8,446 nt of DNA from NCBI GenBank assembly GCA_021823385.1, contig JAKAOC010000078.1, positions 1 to 8,446 on the forward strand, written 5' to 3'. The notes beneath the pieces are model-generated. The model did not search any database and had not been told where the DNA came from. It saw only the letters and a program-made list of their open reading frames with translations. The position numbers and the translations under genes were made by a program. Below are positions 1-5,835 of this stretch, in pieces (the first letter of the stretch is position 1; each line of letters begins with the position of its first letter). This DNA comes from Actinomycetes bacterium (lineage in GTDB: Bacteria > Actinomycetota > Acidimicrobiia > Acidimicrobiales > Acidimicrobiaceae).

Positions 1-19
1 TATGGCAAGCTATCGCACC

Positions 20-36
20 GTAGTCTACATGACTAC
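20..36. repeat. Perfect inverted repeat upstream of the lipoprotein gene
   Basis: GTAGTC (20-25) and GACTAC (31-36) are exact inverted arms separated by the 5-nt spacer TACAT. The element lies 150 nt upstream of the lipoprotein start, in the otherwise featureless leader at 1-185. Short dyads of this size can be dimeric regulator operators, but no matching promoter hexamers are evident beside it and chance occurrence is possible. The rest of 1-185 shows no credible gene. Confidence 0.3.
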
Positions 37-185
37 ATCATCCCGAACCAGGGACCGTGTCGACCCAGCTCAGCGGGGATGTGGGGGGTCAGAGGGGCAT
101 TGAATGGGGGGAACTTCGGCCTAACAGGCCATGCGCCACCTTCTTAGCGTTTTGGTCAAACGTGGAAGGAACCCAGAGGCGAATA

Positions 186-740
186 ATGGCACGTACATCA
201 AGCATCATGGCGGTGCTGGGAGTGATGAGCTTGGGAGCCGCCGCCTGCGGTTCGAGCGCGCCGTCTTCGTCGCCTTCGTCGTCGCTTGGCACCACCTCGA
301 CGGTGCGCGGAGCTACGGGAAGCACGCTAAATCCTTCGCCGAGTTCAACCCTGCCTTCCGACGCACAGCTAGCGGAGGCAATCGGAAAGCTCTATGGCGC
401 CGAGGCGAACGCCCGTGCGACCTACAACAATGTCGTGCTCGCCTACGGCGAAGTCGGACCCTTTGCGGCCGTCGCCAACGCCGAGCAGACGCACATGACC
501 ACCCTTGCCGGGGTGGCCAAGAACCACGGTGTCACGCTTCCCGCCGGTCCTTTCACCGGCACTGCGGCGCCGTCCGGCTATACGACGGCATGTCAGCTCG
601 GAATCACCACCGAGCAGAACATCATCGCGCTTTACAACCAATACATCCCTCAAGTCACCGGCTACACGGACGCCACGGCGGTATTCAAGAACCTGCTCGC
701 GGCGTCGCAGAATCATCTGACAGCGTTCCAGCGCTGTTAG
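186..740 (+). CDS. Ferritin-like DUF2202 domain lipoprotein
   Basis: This 184-residue protein is probably an exported, lipid-anchored ferritin-like helical protein. The ATG at 186 is chosen over an upstream GTG at 57 because it gives a proper signal peptide and has AGAGG (175-179) 6 nt before it. The hydrophobic segment runs to C21 in GAAAC, a weak lipobox since Ala replaces the usual Leu/Val at -3. Residues 22-57 are a Ser/Thr/Pro/Gly linker, as expected for a tether. Residues 58-184 resemble DUF2202: E73 and Y80 in helix 1, an ExxH motif (E100, H103), E143 in a third helix, and SQNHLTAF (H177) near the C-terminus. These could form a di-iron-like site, although the last ExxH is reduced to xxNH. 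C136 and the terminal C184 could pair as a disulfide outside the membrane. Members of this domain family are poorly characterised. Metal or redox function is inference from the fold, and the substrate is unknown. It is separated by 167 nt from the next gene, so co-transcription is uncertain. Confidence 0.8.
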   Translation: MARTSSIMAVLGVMSLGAAACGSSAPSSSPSSSLGTTSTVRGATGSTLNPSPSSTLPSDAQLAEAIGKLYGAEANARATYNNVVLAYGEVGPFAAVANAEQTHMTTLAGVAKNHGVTLPAGPFTGTAAPSGYTTACQLGITTEQNIIALYNQYIPQVTGYTDATAVFKNLLAASQNHLTAFQRC

Positions 741-786
741 TGGCAGGTGAAAGGGGGGTGCCATGCGCGCTCCCAGGAGATGCAGG

Positions 787-801
787 AGCCCTTCATGGGC
801 T
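787..801 (+). terminator. Weak hairpin after the lipoprotein gene
   Basis: AGCCC (787-791) and GGGCT (797-801) can pair around the loop TTCAT, 46 nt after the lipoprotein stop codon. The stem is only 5 bp and no T-run follows, so terminator function is doubtful. A further CGGCC/GGCCG dyad (805-809 and 819-823) lies next to it. Nothing else recognisable is seen in 741-907, and no convincing promoter for the next gene. Confidence 0.2.
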
Positions 802-907
802 GAGCGGCCCCCATAAGCGGCCGATCTGATCGCTCCTTGCCCACAGTGCCCTTGGCGGCCCGGGGAGGATGTGAAATTCTCTCGCCCTATGAAAGTGGGT
901 GACTCTA

Positions 908-3307
908 ATGTCAAGCTCGAAGCGAATGCTTACGTCGGTCGCAGCGGCCGGAATCATGGTGAGTGGGCTGGTCGCCTACTCGGGCGCCGTGCCGGCCGCG
1001 GCGGCGGCGGACGAAGTGCTCATCTCCAATGTGAGCGGCGTGAGCGGGACGAGCTCTCGTGAGGCGGAGGCGATGTCGGAAGACGGCCGCTACTTCGTGA
1101 TGATCGGCCGCTCCAGCGCCGATCAGGGCGTGTACCTGGTCGATCGTGTAAAGAACACCAGCGTGCGGATCTCCTCCGCGATGGACCAGAACCCGGCCAT
1201 CAGCCCTGACGGCCGCTACGTCGCCTATGCGATCTACGGGAGCGACCGGCAAGTCTATCTCTATGATGCCATGACCGGCACCACCAAGCTGGTGAGTGTG
1301 GATTCCGACGGCGTCGCGGGAGCCGGGCAGTCGGACTTCCCGGCGATCTCGCAAAACGGGACCTACGTGGTCTTCCAATCATCGGCACTGCTCGCCGGGC
1401 AGTATTCCTCCACCGGAGGGACCCCGACGGAGGTATACGCCTATAACACCAAGACGGGTGAGGTGATACCGGTCAGCGCGACAACCTCGGCAGGGGTGGC
1501 GACGCTGGGCTCCGGCAACTCCATCTATCCGTCGATAACGCCTGACGGCCATTTCGTGGTATTCGCCTCCCAGGCCACCAACCTGGTGCCGGGCGTAGCC
1601 ACCGCGGGGCAGCAGATCTTCGTGCACGACATGCAGACCGGCACCAACACCGTGGTGAGCACCGATGCCACCGGAGTGCAGGGTGACGCCAACAGCGCTG
1701 TCGTGGGCGTGCCGTCCATATCGGACAACGGCAACTTCGTGGCCTTCGACTCGGATGCCACCAACCTGGTGCCCGGGGACACCAACGCCCAAACCGACGC
1801 TTTCGTGAAGGACCTGCAGACCGGGGCCATCACCAGGGTCAGTGTGAACGCGGATGGGAGCCAGGCGACTGCGGTTCCGACTGAATACACCCTCACTCCG
1901 CCTGTGGGCGCCGCGCCCCAGATAAGCGGTGACGGTAATTTCGCAGCGTTCCAGTCCTTCGCCCCGCTGACATCGGATGACGTCAACGGCGTGATGGATG
2001 TCTACGTCTACGACATGGTCAACCACACCGTGACAAGGGCAAGCGTGGCCGGCCCCACCGGGACCGACGCCACCGGGACCAAGGTGGACGGGCATACCGG
2101 AGCCACCGTTGACCTGGTCAATGGTCAGGATCCGGACATCACCTTTGACGGGCGCTACGTGGCCTTCGGGTCCAACGGCAACCTGACCGGTGATCGTGCC
2201 GTCACCACCGAGGGCGACGTGACCGGTGTCAGCACCGAGTCCGCGATCTACGTGCGCACCTTCGGAGCTCCGACGGTGACCGCGGTGACCCCCAATTCGG
2301 CGGGCCGCGGGCGCAACACGCAGAGCATCACGGTGACCGGCACCAACTTCAGCAAGCCCTTTGCTGCGGGCGACCTGCCCGTCAGCCTGGGCAGCGGAAC
2401 CACGGTCACTTCGGTTACCTGGGTCTCCTCGACCCGGATCGACCTGAAGGTTGACGTCTCCGCGGTTACCACCACCGGAACGCGGGACGTCTCGGTGATG
2501 AATCCCGGAAGCGACTCGGCTACCATGGCGGGTGCCTTCAGTGTGACCGCGCGTGGTACCGGGTATCGTTTCGCGGCTGCGGACGGCGGCGTGTTCAACT
2601 TTGGCAGCTCTCAGTTCAGGGGCTCCATGGGCGGAACCACGCTGAACCAGCCGGTCGTGGGCATGGCTAACTCCACCTCGGGTGACGGCTACTGGTTGGT
2701 CGCCAAGGACGGCGGCGTCTTCAGCTTCGGTGACGCCACCTTCTACGGCTCCACCGGGGCCATGAAGCTGAACCAGCCGGTCGTCGGCATGGCCAGCACT
2801 CATGACGGCCGGGGTTACTGGCTGGTCGCCTCCGACGGCGGGATCTTCAGCTTCGGTGACGCCACCTTCTACGGCTCCACCGGGGCCATGAAGCTGAACC
2901 AGCCCGTGGTCGGCATGGCGGTCACGCCTTCCGGCAATGGCTACTGGCTGGTCGCCTCCGACGGCGGGATCTTCAGCTTCGGTGACGCCACCTTCTATGG
3001 CTCCACCGGGGCCATGAAGCTGAACCAGCCCGTGGTCGGCATGGCGGTCACGCCTTCCGGCAATGGCTACTGGCTGGTCGCCTCCGACGGCGGGATCTTC
3101 AGCTTCGGTGCTGCGCAGTTCATGGGATCCATGGGCGGGACCAGGCTGAACGCTCCGGTCGTCGGCATGGCCACCGTGCCCGATGCACAGGGCTACTGGC
3201 TGGTCGCCAAGGACGGCGGGATCTTCAGCTTCGGTGCTGCGCAGTTCATGGGATCCATGGGCGGGACCAGGCTGAATCAGCCCATCGTGGCGATGGCTGC
3301 CGACTAG
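908..3307 (+). CDS. Secreted TolB-like propeller / IPT-TIG / 42-residue repeat protein
   Basis: This is a large exported protein of 799 residues from ATG 908; a GTG at 899 would add only three residues. Residues 1-34 form a Sec-type signal peptide with SSSKR at the N-terminus, a hydrophobic core, and likely cleavage in the AAAAA run before D35. Residues about 55-450 contain seven PD40/TolB-like blades, recognisable by recurring 'P.IS.DG.YVAF' strands and 'vyvyD..TG....VS' strands, for example near 97, 145, 208, 269, 338 and 409. Residues about 454-547 look like an IPT/TIG immunoglobulin-like domain (start PTVTAVTPNSA, with ITVTGTNF). Residues 552-799 are six repeats of 42 residues with core GYWLVASDGGIFSFG, the last cut to 38. 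There is no LPXTG signal or C-terminal membrane helix, so how it stays at the surface, if it does, is unknown. The modules suggest an extracellular scaffold, adhesive or ligand-binding protein. No catalytic motif is visible. A short SD-like GGTGA (899-903) precedes the ATG. Confidence 0.85.
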   Translation: MSSSKRMLTSVAAAGIMVSGLVAYSGAVPAAAAADEVLISNVSGVSGTSSREAEAMSEDGRYFVMIGRSSADQGVYLVDRVKNTSVRISSAMDQNPAISPDGRYVAYAIYGSDRQVYLYDAMTGTTKLVSVDSDGVAGAGQSDFPAISQNGTYVVFQSSALLAGQYSSTGGTPTEVYAYNTKTGEVIPVSATTSAGVATLGSGNSIYPSITPDGHFVVFASQATNLVPGVATAGQQIFVHDMQTGTNTVVSTDATGVQGDANSAVVGVPSISDNGNFVAFDSDATNLVPGDTNAQTDAFVKDLQTGAITRVSVNADGSQATAVPTEYTLTPPVGAAPQISGDGNFAAFQSFAPLTSDDVNGVMDVYVYDMVNHTVTRASVAGPTGTDATGTKVDGHTGATVDLVNGQDPDITFDGRYVAFGSNGNLTGDRAVTTEGDVTGVSTESAIYVRTFGAPTVTAVTPNSAGRGRNTQSITVTGTNFSKPFAAGDLPVSLGSGTTVTSVTWVSSTRIDLKVDVSAVTTTGTRDVSVMNPGSDSATMAGAFSVTARGTGYRFAAADGGVFNFGSSQFRGSMGGTTLNQPVVGMANSTSGDGYWLVAKDGGVFSFGDATFYGSTGAMKLNQPVVGMASTHDGRGYWLVASDGGIFSFGDATFYGSTGAMKLNQPVVGMAVTPSGNGYWLVASDGGIFSFGDATFYGSTGAMKLNQPVVGMAVTPSGNGYWLVASDGGIFSFGAAQFMGSMGGTRLNAPVVGMATVPDAQGYWLVAKDGGIFSFGAAQFMGSMGGTRLNQPIVAMAAD
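2561..3304 (+). repeat. Six 126-bp in-frame tandem repeats (42 aa each)
   Basis: Units begin at 2561, 2687, 2813, 2939, 3065 and 3191; the last is 114 bp and ends at the stop codon. Each encodes a 42-residue motif starting GYWLVA (GYRFAA in unit 1) and containing DGG-F-FG, GS.G, LNQPVVGMA and a short variable tail. Units 3 and 4 differ at only two of 126 bases (2815/2941 and 2872/2998), both synonymous. Units 5 and 6 share a 65-bp identical block around GCTGCGCAGTTCATG. Unit 1 is the most divergent. This fits expansion from a degenerate first unit by unequal recombination. Six units would suit a closed six-bladed propeller, but that is inference. Confidence 0.95.
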
Positions 3308-3332
3308 TGCGGCGATAGTCTCTCCACCAGGC

Positions 3333-3366
3333 GCGGCCGGCTCCGGGGAAACCCGGGGCCGACCGC
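3333..3366 (+). terminator. GNRA-capped hairpin, likely terminator of the secreted-protein gene
   Basis: Bases 3338-3347 (CGGCTCCGGG) pair with 3352-3361 (CCCGGGGCCG) around a GAAA tetraloop, with one G-U pair. After a C-A mismatch (3337/3362) the stem extends four more pairs (3333-3336 with 3363-3366). It starts 26 nt after the stop codon. The tail TTCTTC (3367-3372) is only weakly U-rich, as is common for GC-rich actinobacterial terminators. It insulates the SOS promoter 70 nt downstream from upstream transcription. Confidence 0.6.
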
Positions 3367-3435
3367 TTCTTCGTGCGCGGGCCGCTGGGGGTCGGGAACC
3401 GCACCTCGTTTCTTATCTGTGCGGGTCCTAGGGAA

Positions 3436-3451
3436 TCGAACATATGTTCGA
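3436..3451. promoter_or_regulatory. LexA (SOS) box
   Basis: TCGAACATATGTTCGA is a perfect 16-bp palindrome and matches the actinobacterial/mycobacterial SOS operator TCGAAC-N4-GTTCGA exactly. It ends one base before the -10 hexamer and 12 nt before the imuA' start codon, so bound LexA would cover the promoter spacer. The downstream genes are a classic LexA regulon member (imuA'-imuB), which makes the assignment strong. Confidence 0.93.
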
Positions 3452-3457
3452 TATAAT
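3452..3457 (+). promoter_or_regulatory. -10 box (TATAAT) of the imuA' promoter; predicted leaderless start
   Basis: A perfect TATAAT at 3452-3457 follows the LexA box directly. With the -10 element at positions -12 to -7, transcription would begin at 3464, the A of the imuA' ATG, so the transcript is predicted to be leaderless. No good -35 is present: a 17-bp spacer would place TAGGGA at 3429-3434. The consensus -10 may compensate. No Shine-Dalgarno sequence precedes the ATG, which agrees with leaderless translation. Confidence 0.75.
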
Positions 3458-3463
3458 TGGGCC

Positions 3464-4078
3464 ATGAGGAACTTGGCTCTTGCCGATCTCGGGTCGATGA
3501 CAACCCCCCAGGCGCTTTCGGCCGGCCAGACCATGGAGATCTCCTCCCGGCTGGAGCCGCTCTTCCCGGGATCCTATCTGCGCCGTGGCTCCGTGGGGCT
3601 TATCGGCGGCAGGCCCGGCTGCGGGGCGACCACGCTCCTTTTCTCCCTCCTTTCCCTGCCGACCTCCAAGGGTGGCTGGGCTGCCATCGTTGGGCTCGAG
3701 CACCTCGGTTATGCCGCTGCCACCGGCCTAGGGGTGGATCTGGGCAGGGTGGTCACGGTGCAGTGTCTGCCGCAGGAGGCCGTCGATGCGGCCTCGGTCA
3801 TGCTGGACGGCTTCGATCTGGTGGTGATCGGGCCGGTTCGCGACTCGGTCCGGGCGCGCAGGCTTGCGGAGAAAGCGAGAAGGGAGCGCTCGGTTCTGAT
3901 CGTCTTTTCCCGCTCCGGCCGCCCGGCCTGGCCGGAGCGGAGTGACTTCTCCTTGTTTGCCGGCGGCTCACTCTGGACTCCGGGGCCTTTGGATGCGCTC
4001 GGGTCCCGCAGCATGGCGGTGGAGGTGGGGGCGAGCAAGAGGGGGCCGGCCCGGACCGCGCGCCTGGCTGCGTCATGA
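3464..4078 (+). CDS. imuA': ImuA'-type SOS mutagenesis accessory protein (degenerate RecA-like)
   Basis: This 204-residue protein is the likely ImuA' partner of the ImuB encoded next. In mycobacteria ImuA' and ImuB are needed for DnaE2-dependent translesion synthesis and damage-induced mutagenesis; ImuA' binds ImuB. The length is typical. A RecA-like core is visible: EPLFPGSYLRRGSVGLIGG (31-49) is the usual entry strand, followed by a P-loop remnant GRPGCGATT (49-57) in which the Walker A lysine is Ala (A55). The Walker B-like strand DLVVIGP (118-124) carries Gly where Asp is expected. ATP hydrolysis is therefore unlikely. ATG 3464 is preferred over GTG 3419 because the latter would put the LexA box and -10 inside the coding region. 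Expression should be SOS-controlled through the box at 3436-3451. The stop codon overlaps the imuB start as ATGA. Sequence conservation in this family is low, so the assignment leans on the imuB neighbour and the operator. Confidence 0.82.
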   Translation: MRNLALADLGSMTTPQALSAGQTMEISSRLEPLFPGSYLRRGSVGLIGGRPGCGATTLLFSLLSLPTSKGGWAAIVGLEHLGYAAATGLGVDLGRVVTVQCLPQEAVDAASVMLDGFDLVVIGPVRDSVRARRLAEKARRERSVLIVFSRSGRPAWPERSDFSLFAGGSLWTPGPLDALGSRSMAVEVGASKRGPARTARLAAS

Positions 4079-5763
4079 GCGGGCGCCGACGGCGGGCCAC
4101 TGGGGAGGGGGAGCTTTTCGCCCCGGCGCCTTCCCCTCGCACGCTCGTTCTCTTTTCCCCCGCCTGGCCCTTTATTTCCCGAGGGATCCCTCCCGAAGCG
4201 CAGGTCGCGGTGGTGAGCCGGGGCCGGGTCGCGGCCGCAACGGTCGCGGCCGCAAAGGCGGGGGTGGCGACAGGGGAGCGGGTGCCTGCCGCCCTGCAGA
4301 AGTCCTCCGGTCTCGCCCTGATCGACGAGGATCCGGAGGCCGAAGGCAGGGCCTTCGAGAAGGTGGCCGCGCTGCTGGAGACCTTTTGCCCGGAGGTGGA
4401 GGTGTTCCCGGGCGGCAGCTGCGCCTTCGAGGTTCGCGGGCCGGCTGCCTACTTCGGTGGCGAGGAGAGCCTGCTTGCCAAAGTTCTGGCCGCCCTGGAC
4501 TCGCTGGAGCTGGAGGGGGGAGCCCACCTCCACGACTGGCGCCCCGCTTTCCCGGCCCGTCCCAAACTGGCGGGGGTGTGTGCCGAGGGGCTGTCGGGCC
4601 GCTGGTACTCCCTGGGGGTGGCCGACGGCTCCTTTGCCGCCAAGGCTGCCGCCCGCTACGGCGTATCCGTCTCCCCCGGGGCTGCGAAGGAGTTTTTGGC
4701 CGGCTTCCCGATCGGGGTCTTCGGACCGAGCGAGGAGGTGGCCACGCTGGCTGATGCCGGGATAAAGCGGGTCGGCGACCTGGCTGCGCTTCCGCGCAGG
4801 CTGTTGGCCGAGCGTTTCGGCACATTCGGCATGAGCGCCTTCGACCTGGCCATTGGGGTGGATCCCAGGCGGGTTGCCGCCCGGGAGGCCCATGAGGAAG
4901 CGAGCACGGCGATCGAGCTCGACCCGCCTGCTTACCTGGCCGAGAGCATCGTCTTCGCCGTGCGGGCAGGCGCCGGCGATCTCTTCGCATCCTTGGAACA
5001 CAAAGGGGAGTACCCGCTCTCGGTGCGGATCTCCTTCGAGACCGAGAACGCCGAGTCGATCTCACGCGTCTGGTCCAGCAACACGCCGATTTCGCTCTCT
5101 TTCCTTGTCGCCTGGGCGCGTTGGCAACTCGAGGCGTGGACGACGCACTCCCCAGGAGCCGGGCGTGAGCCGCCTTCGGCAGGGGTGATCCGCTGCGACG
5201 TGGTTGTGCTGCAGTCGACCACCTCTCCCTCGGAGCAGCTCGACTTCTACTCCCTGCCTTCGCGGCCGGCCGAGAGGGTCATGCGCTCCGTGGAGCGGGT
5301 GCGGGCCAGGCTGGGCCCGGATTCGGTGCGCGTGCCCCGCTCCGCCGAGGGGCGGTCTCCGCGCGACCAATTCCGCCTGGTTCCATGGAGGATGGATCTC
5401 TTCTCGTCCACCCCGCCGCGGCTCGGAGAGGCTCCCTGGCCGGGAAGGCTGCGCGGATCCGCCCCCGCCCAGGTCTTCGATCCGGCGCTCCCGGCCTCTC
5501 TGCTGGGCAAGGACGGCCAGCAGGTCTCGGTCTCCTCCTCGGGAGGTCTCTCGGCGGATCCGGCCTTGCTGCTGGTGCCGGGCTTCTTCGACCCCGCCAG
5601 GAAGGTGGACTCCTTCGCCGGCCCTTGGCCGATGTCGGAGAGATGGTGGGATCCGGCCCGCAATCGCCGCCTCGCCCGTCTCCGGCTCCGCCTCGGCGGT
5701 GGAGAGATGGTGCTCGTGCTGGTGGAGGGGTCGGAGTGGCACCTGGAGGCGGTCTGGGACTGA
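4075..5763 (+). CDS. imuB: ImuB, inactive Y-family DNA polymerase homologue
   Basis: This 562-residue protein is a Y-family polymerase relative that acts as an adaptor rather than a polymerase. In characterised systems ImuB bridges ImuA' and DnaE2 to the beta sliding clamp during lesion bypass. The opening strand TLVLFSPAWPF (23-33) takes the place of the DxD palm motif and lacks acidic residues. The second palm segment FPGGSCAFEVRGPAAYFGGE (111-130) lacks the DE pair but has the ImuB-type RGPA.YFGGE. Finger-like residues GRVAAATVAAAKAGV lie at 50-64, and a helix-hairpin-helix segment at about 225-249 (LADAGIKRVGDLAALP). A little-finger-like region follows from about 275. RMDLF (439-443) resembles the clamp-binding QL[SD]LF motif with Arg in place of Gln. 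The tail ends WHLEAVWD, like actinobacterial ImuB tails. It is translationally coupled to imuA' by ATGA with no clear SD, so it shares the LexA-controlled promoter. dnaE2 is not adjacent. Confidence 0.92.
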   Translation: MSGRRRRATGEGELFAPAPSPRTLVLFSPAWPFISRGIPPEAQVAVVSRGRVAAATVAAAKAGVATGERVPAALQKSSGLALIDEDPEAEGRAFEKVAALLETFCPEVEVFPGGSCAFEVRGPAAYFGGEESLLAKVLAALDSLELEGGAHLHDWRPAFPARPKLAGVCAEGLSGRWYSLGVADGSFAAKAAARYGVSVSPGAAKEFLAGFPIGVFGPSEEVATLADAGIKRVGDLAALPRRLLAERFGTFGMSAFDLAIGVDPRRVAAREAHEEASTAIELDPPAYLAESIVFAVRAGAGDLFASLEHKGEYPLSVRISFETENAESISRVWSSNTPISLSFLVAWARWQLEAWTTHSPGAGREPPSAGVIRCDVVVLQSTTSPSEQLDFYSLPSRPAERVMRSVERVRARLGPDSVRVPRSAEGRSPRDQFRLVPWRMDLFSSTPPRLGEAPWPGRLRGSAPAQVFDPALPASLLGKDGQQVSVSSSGGLSADPALLLVPGFFDPARKVDSFAGPWPMSERWWDPARNRRLARLRLRLGGGEMVLVLVEGSEWHLEAVWD

Positions 5764-5792
5764 GGGGTGCGTTGGGCGGCCGACGACACCCC
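5764..5792 (+). terminator. Stable hairpin immediately after imuB
   Basis: The stem starts on the base after the imuB TGA. 5764-5775 (GGGGTGCGTTGG) pairs with 5780-5792 (CCGACGACACCCC) over 12 pairs with one bulged A (5786) and one G-U pair, around the tetraloop GCGG. No T-run follows. It fits a transcription-unit boundary between the SOS cassette and the metabolic operon, or a 3' stabilising structure. Confidence 0.5.
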
Positions 5793-5802
5793 GGAGTAAG
5801 CT
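5772..5802 (+). promoter_or_regulatory. Possible weak promoter for the prpB-prpD unit
   Basis: TTGGGC (5772-5777) and TAAGCT (5797-5802) are separated by 19 bp and sit in the only gap (5764-5835) between imuB and the lyase gene. The spacing is long and both hexamers are imperfect. The -35 overlaps the hairpin. It is proposed only because an independent metabolic unit should have a promoter here. Confidence 0.2.
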
Positions 5803-5835
5803 CGCCCGAAAGCCCAGAGCCGAAAGAGGGGGGAG

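Noticed and set aside
57..185. Upstream GTG start for the lipoprotein
   Set aside because: It would bury the signal peptide behind 43 residues. ATG 186 has an SD and makes a proper lipoprotein signal.
131..829. 232-codon + strand frame overlapping the lipoprotein gene
   Set aside because: It is an out-of-frame, Arg/His-rich translation. The competing frame has a signal peptide and ferritin-like motifs.
741..907. Riboswitch (c-di-AMP or c-di-GMP type) before the secreted-protein gene
   Set aside because: No conserved core motif of either class is present; only short, weak dyads were found.
871..1062. 63-codon GTG frame just upstream of and overlapping the secreted-protein gene
   Set aside because: The GGGGAGG directly abuts its GTG, too close for an SD, and the product is Arg/Gly-rich with no homology I recognise.
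1379..2803. 474-codon open frame on the - strand inside the secreted-protein gene
   Set aside because: It lies wholly antisense to a gene with signal peptide and clear repeats, its translation is His/Gly/Arg-rich without domains, and long antisense frames are expected from GC-rich third positions.
2561..3304. CRISPR array
   Set aside because: The repeats are 126 bp, contiguous, in frame and protein-coding, with no spacers.
4228..4255. Direct repeat GTCGCGGCCGCAA twice in imuB, a possible small duplication
   Set aside because: The encoded VAAATVAAAKAGV aligns without extra length to the normal Y-family finger segment, so it is probably coincidental Ala codon usage.
3709..5001. 430-codon open frame on the - strand across imuA' and imuB
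   Set aside because: It is antisense to two recognisable genes, low in complexity (Gly/Arg/Pro-rich) and has no family signature.
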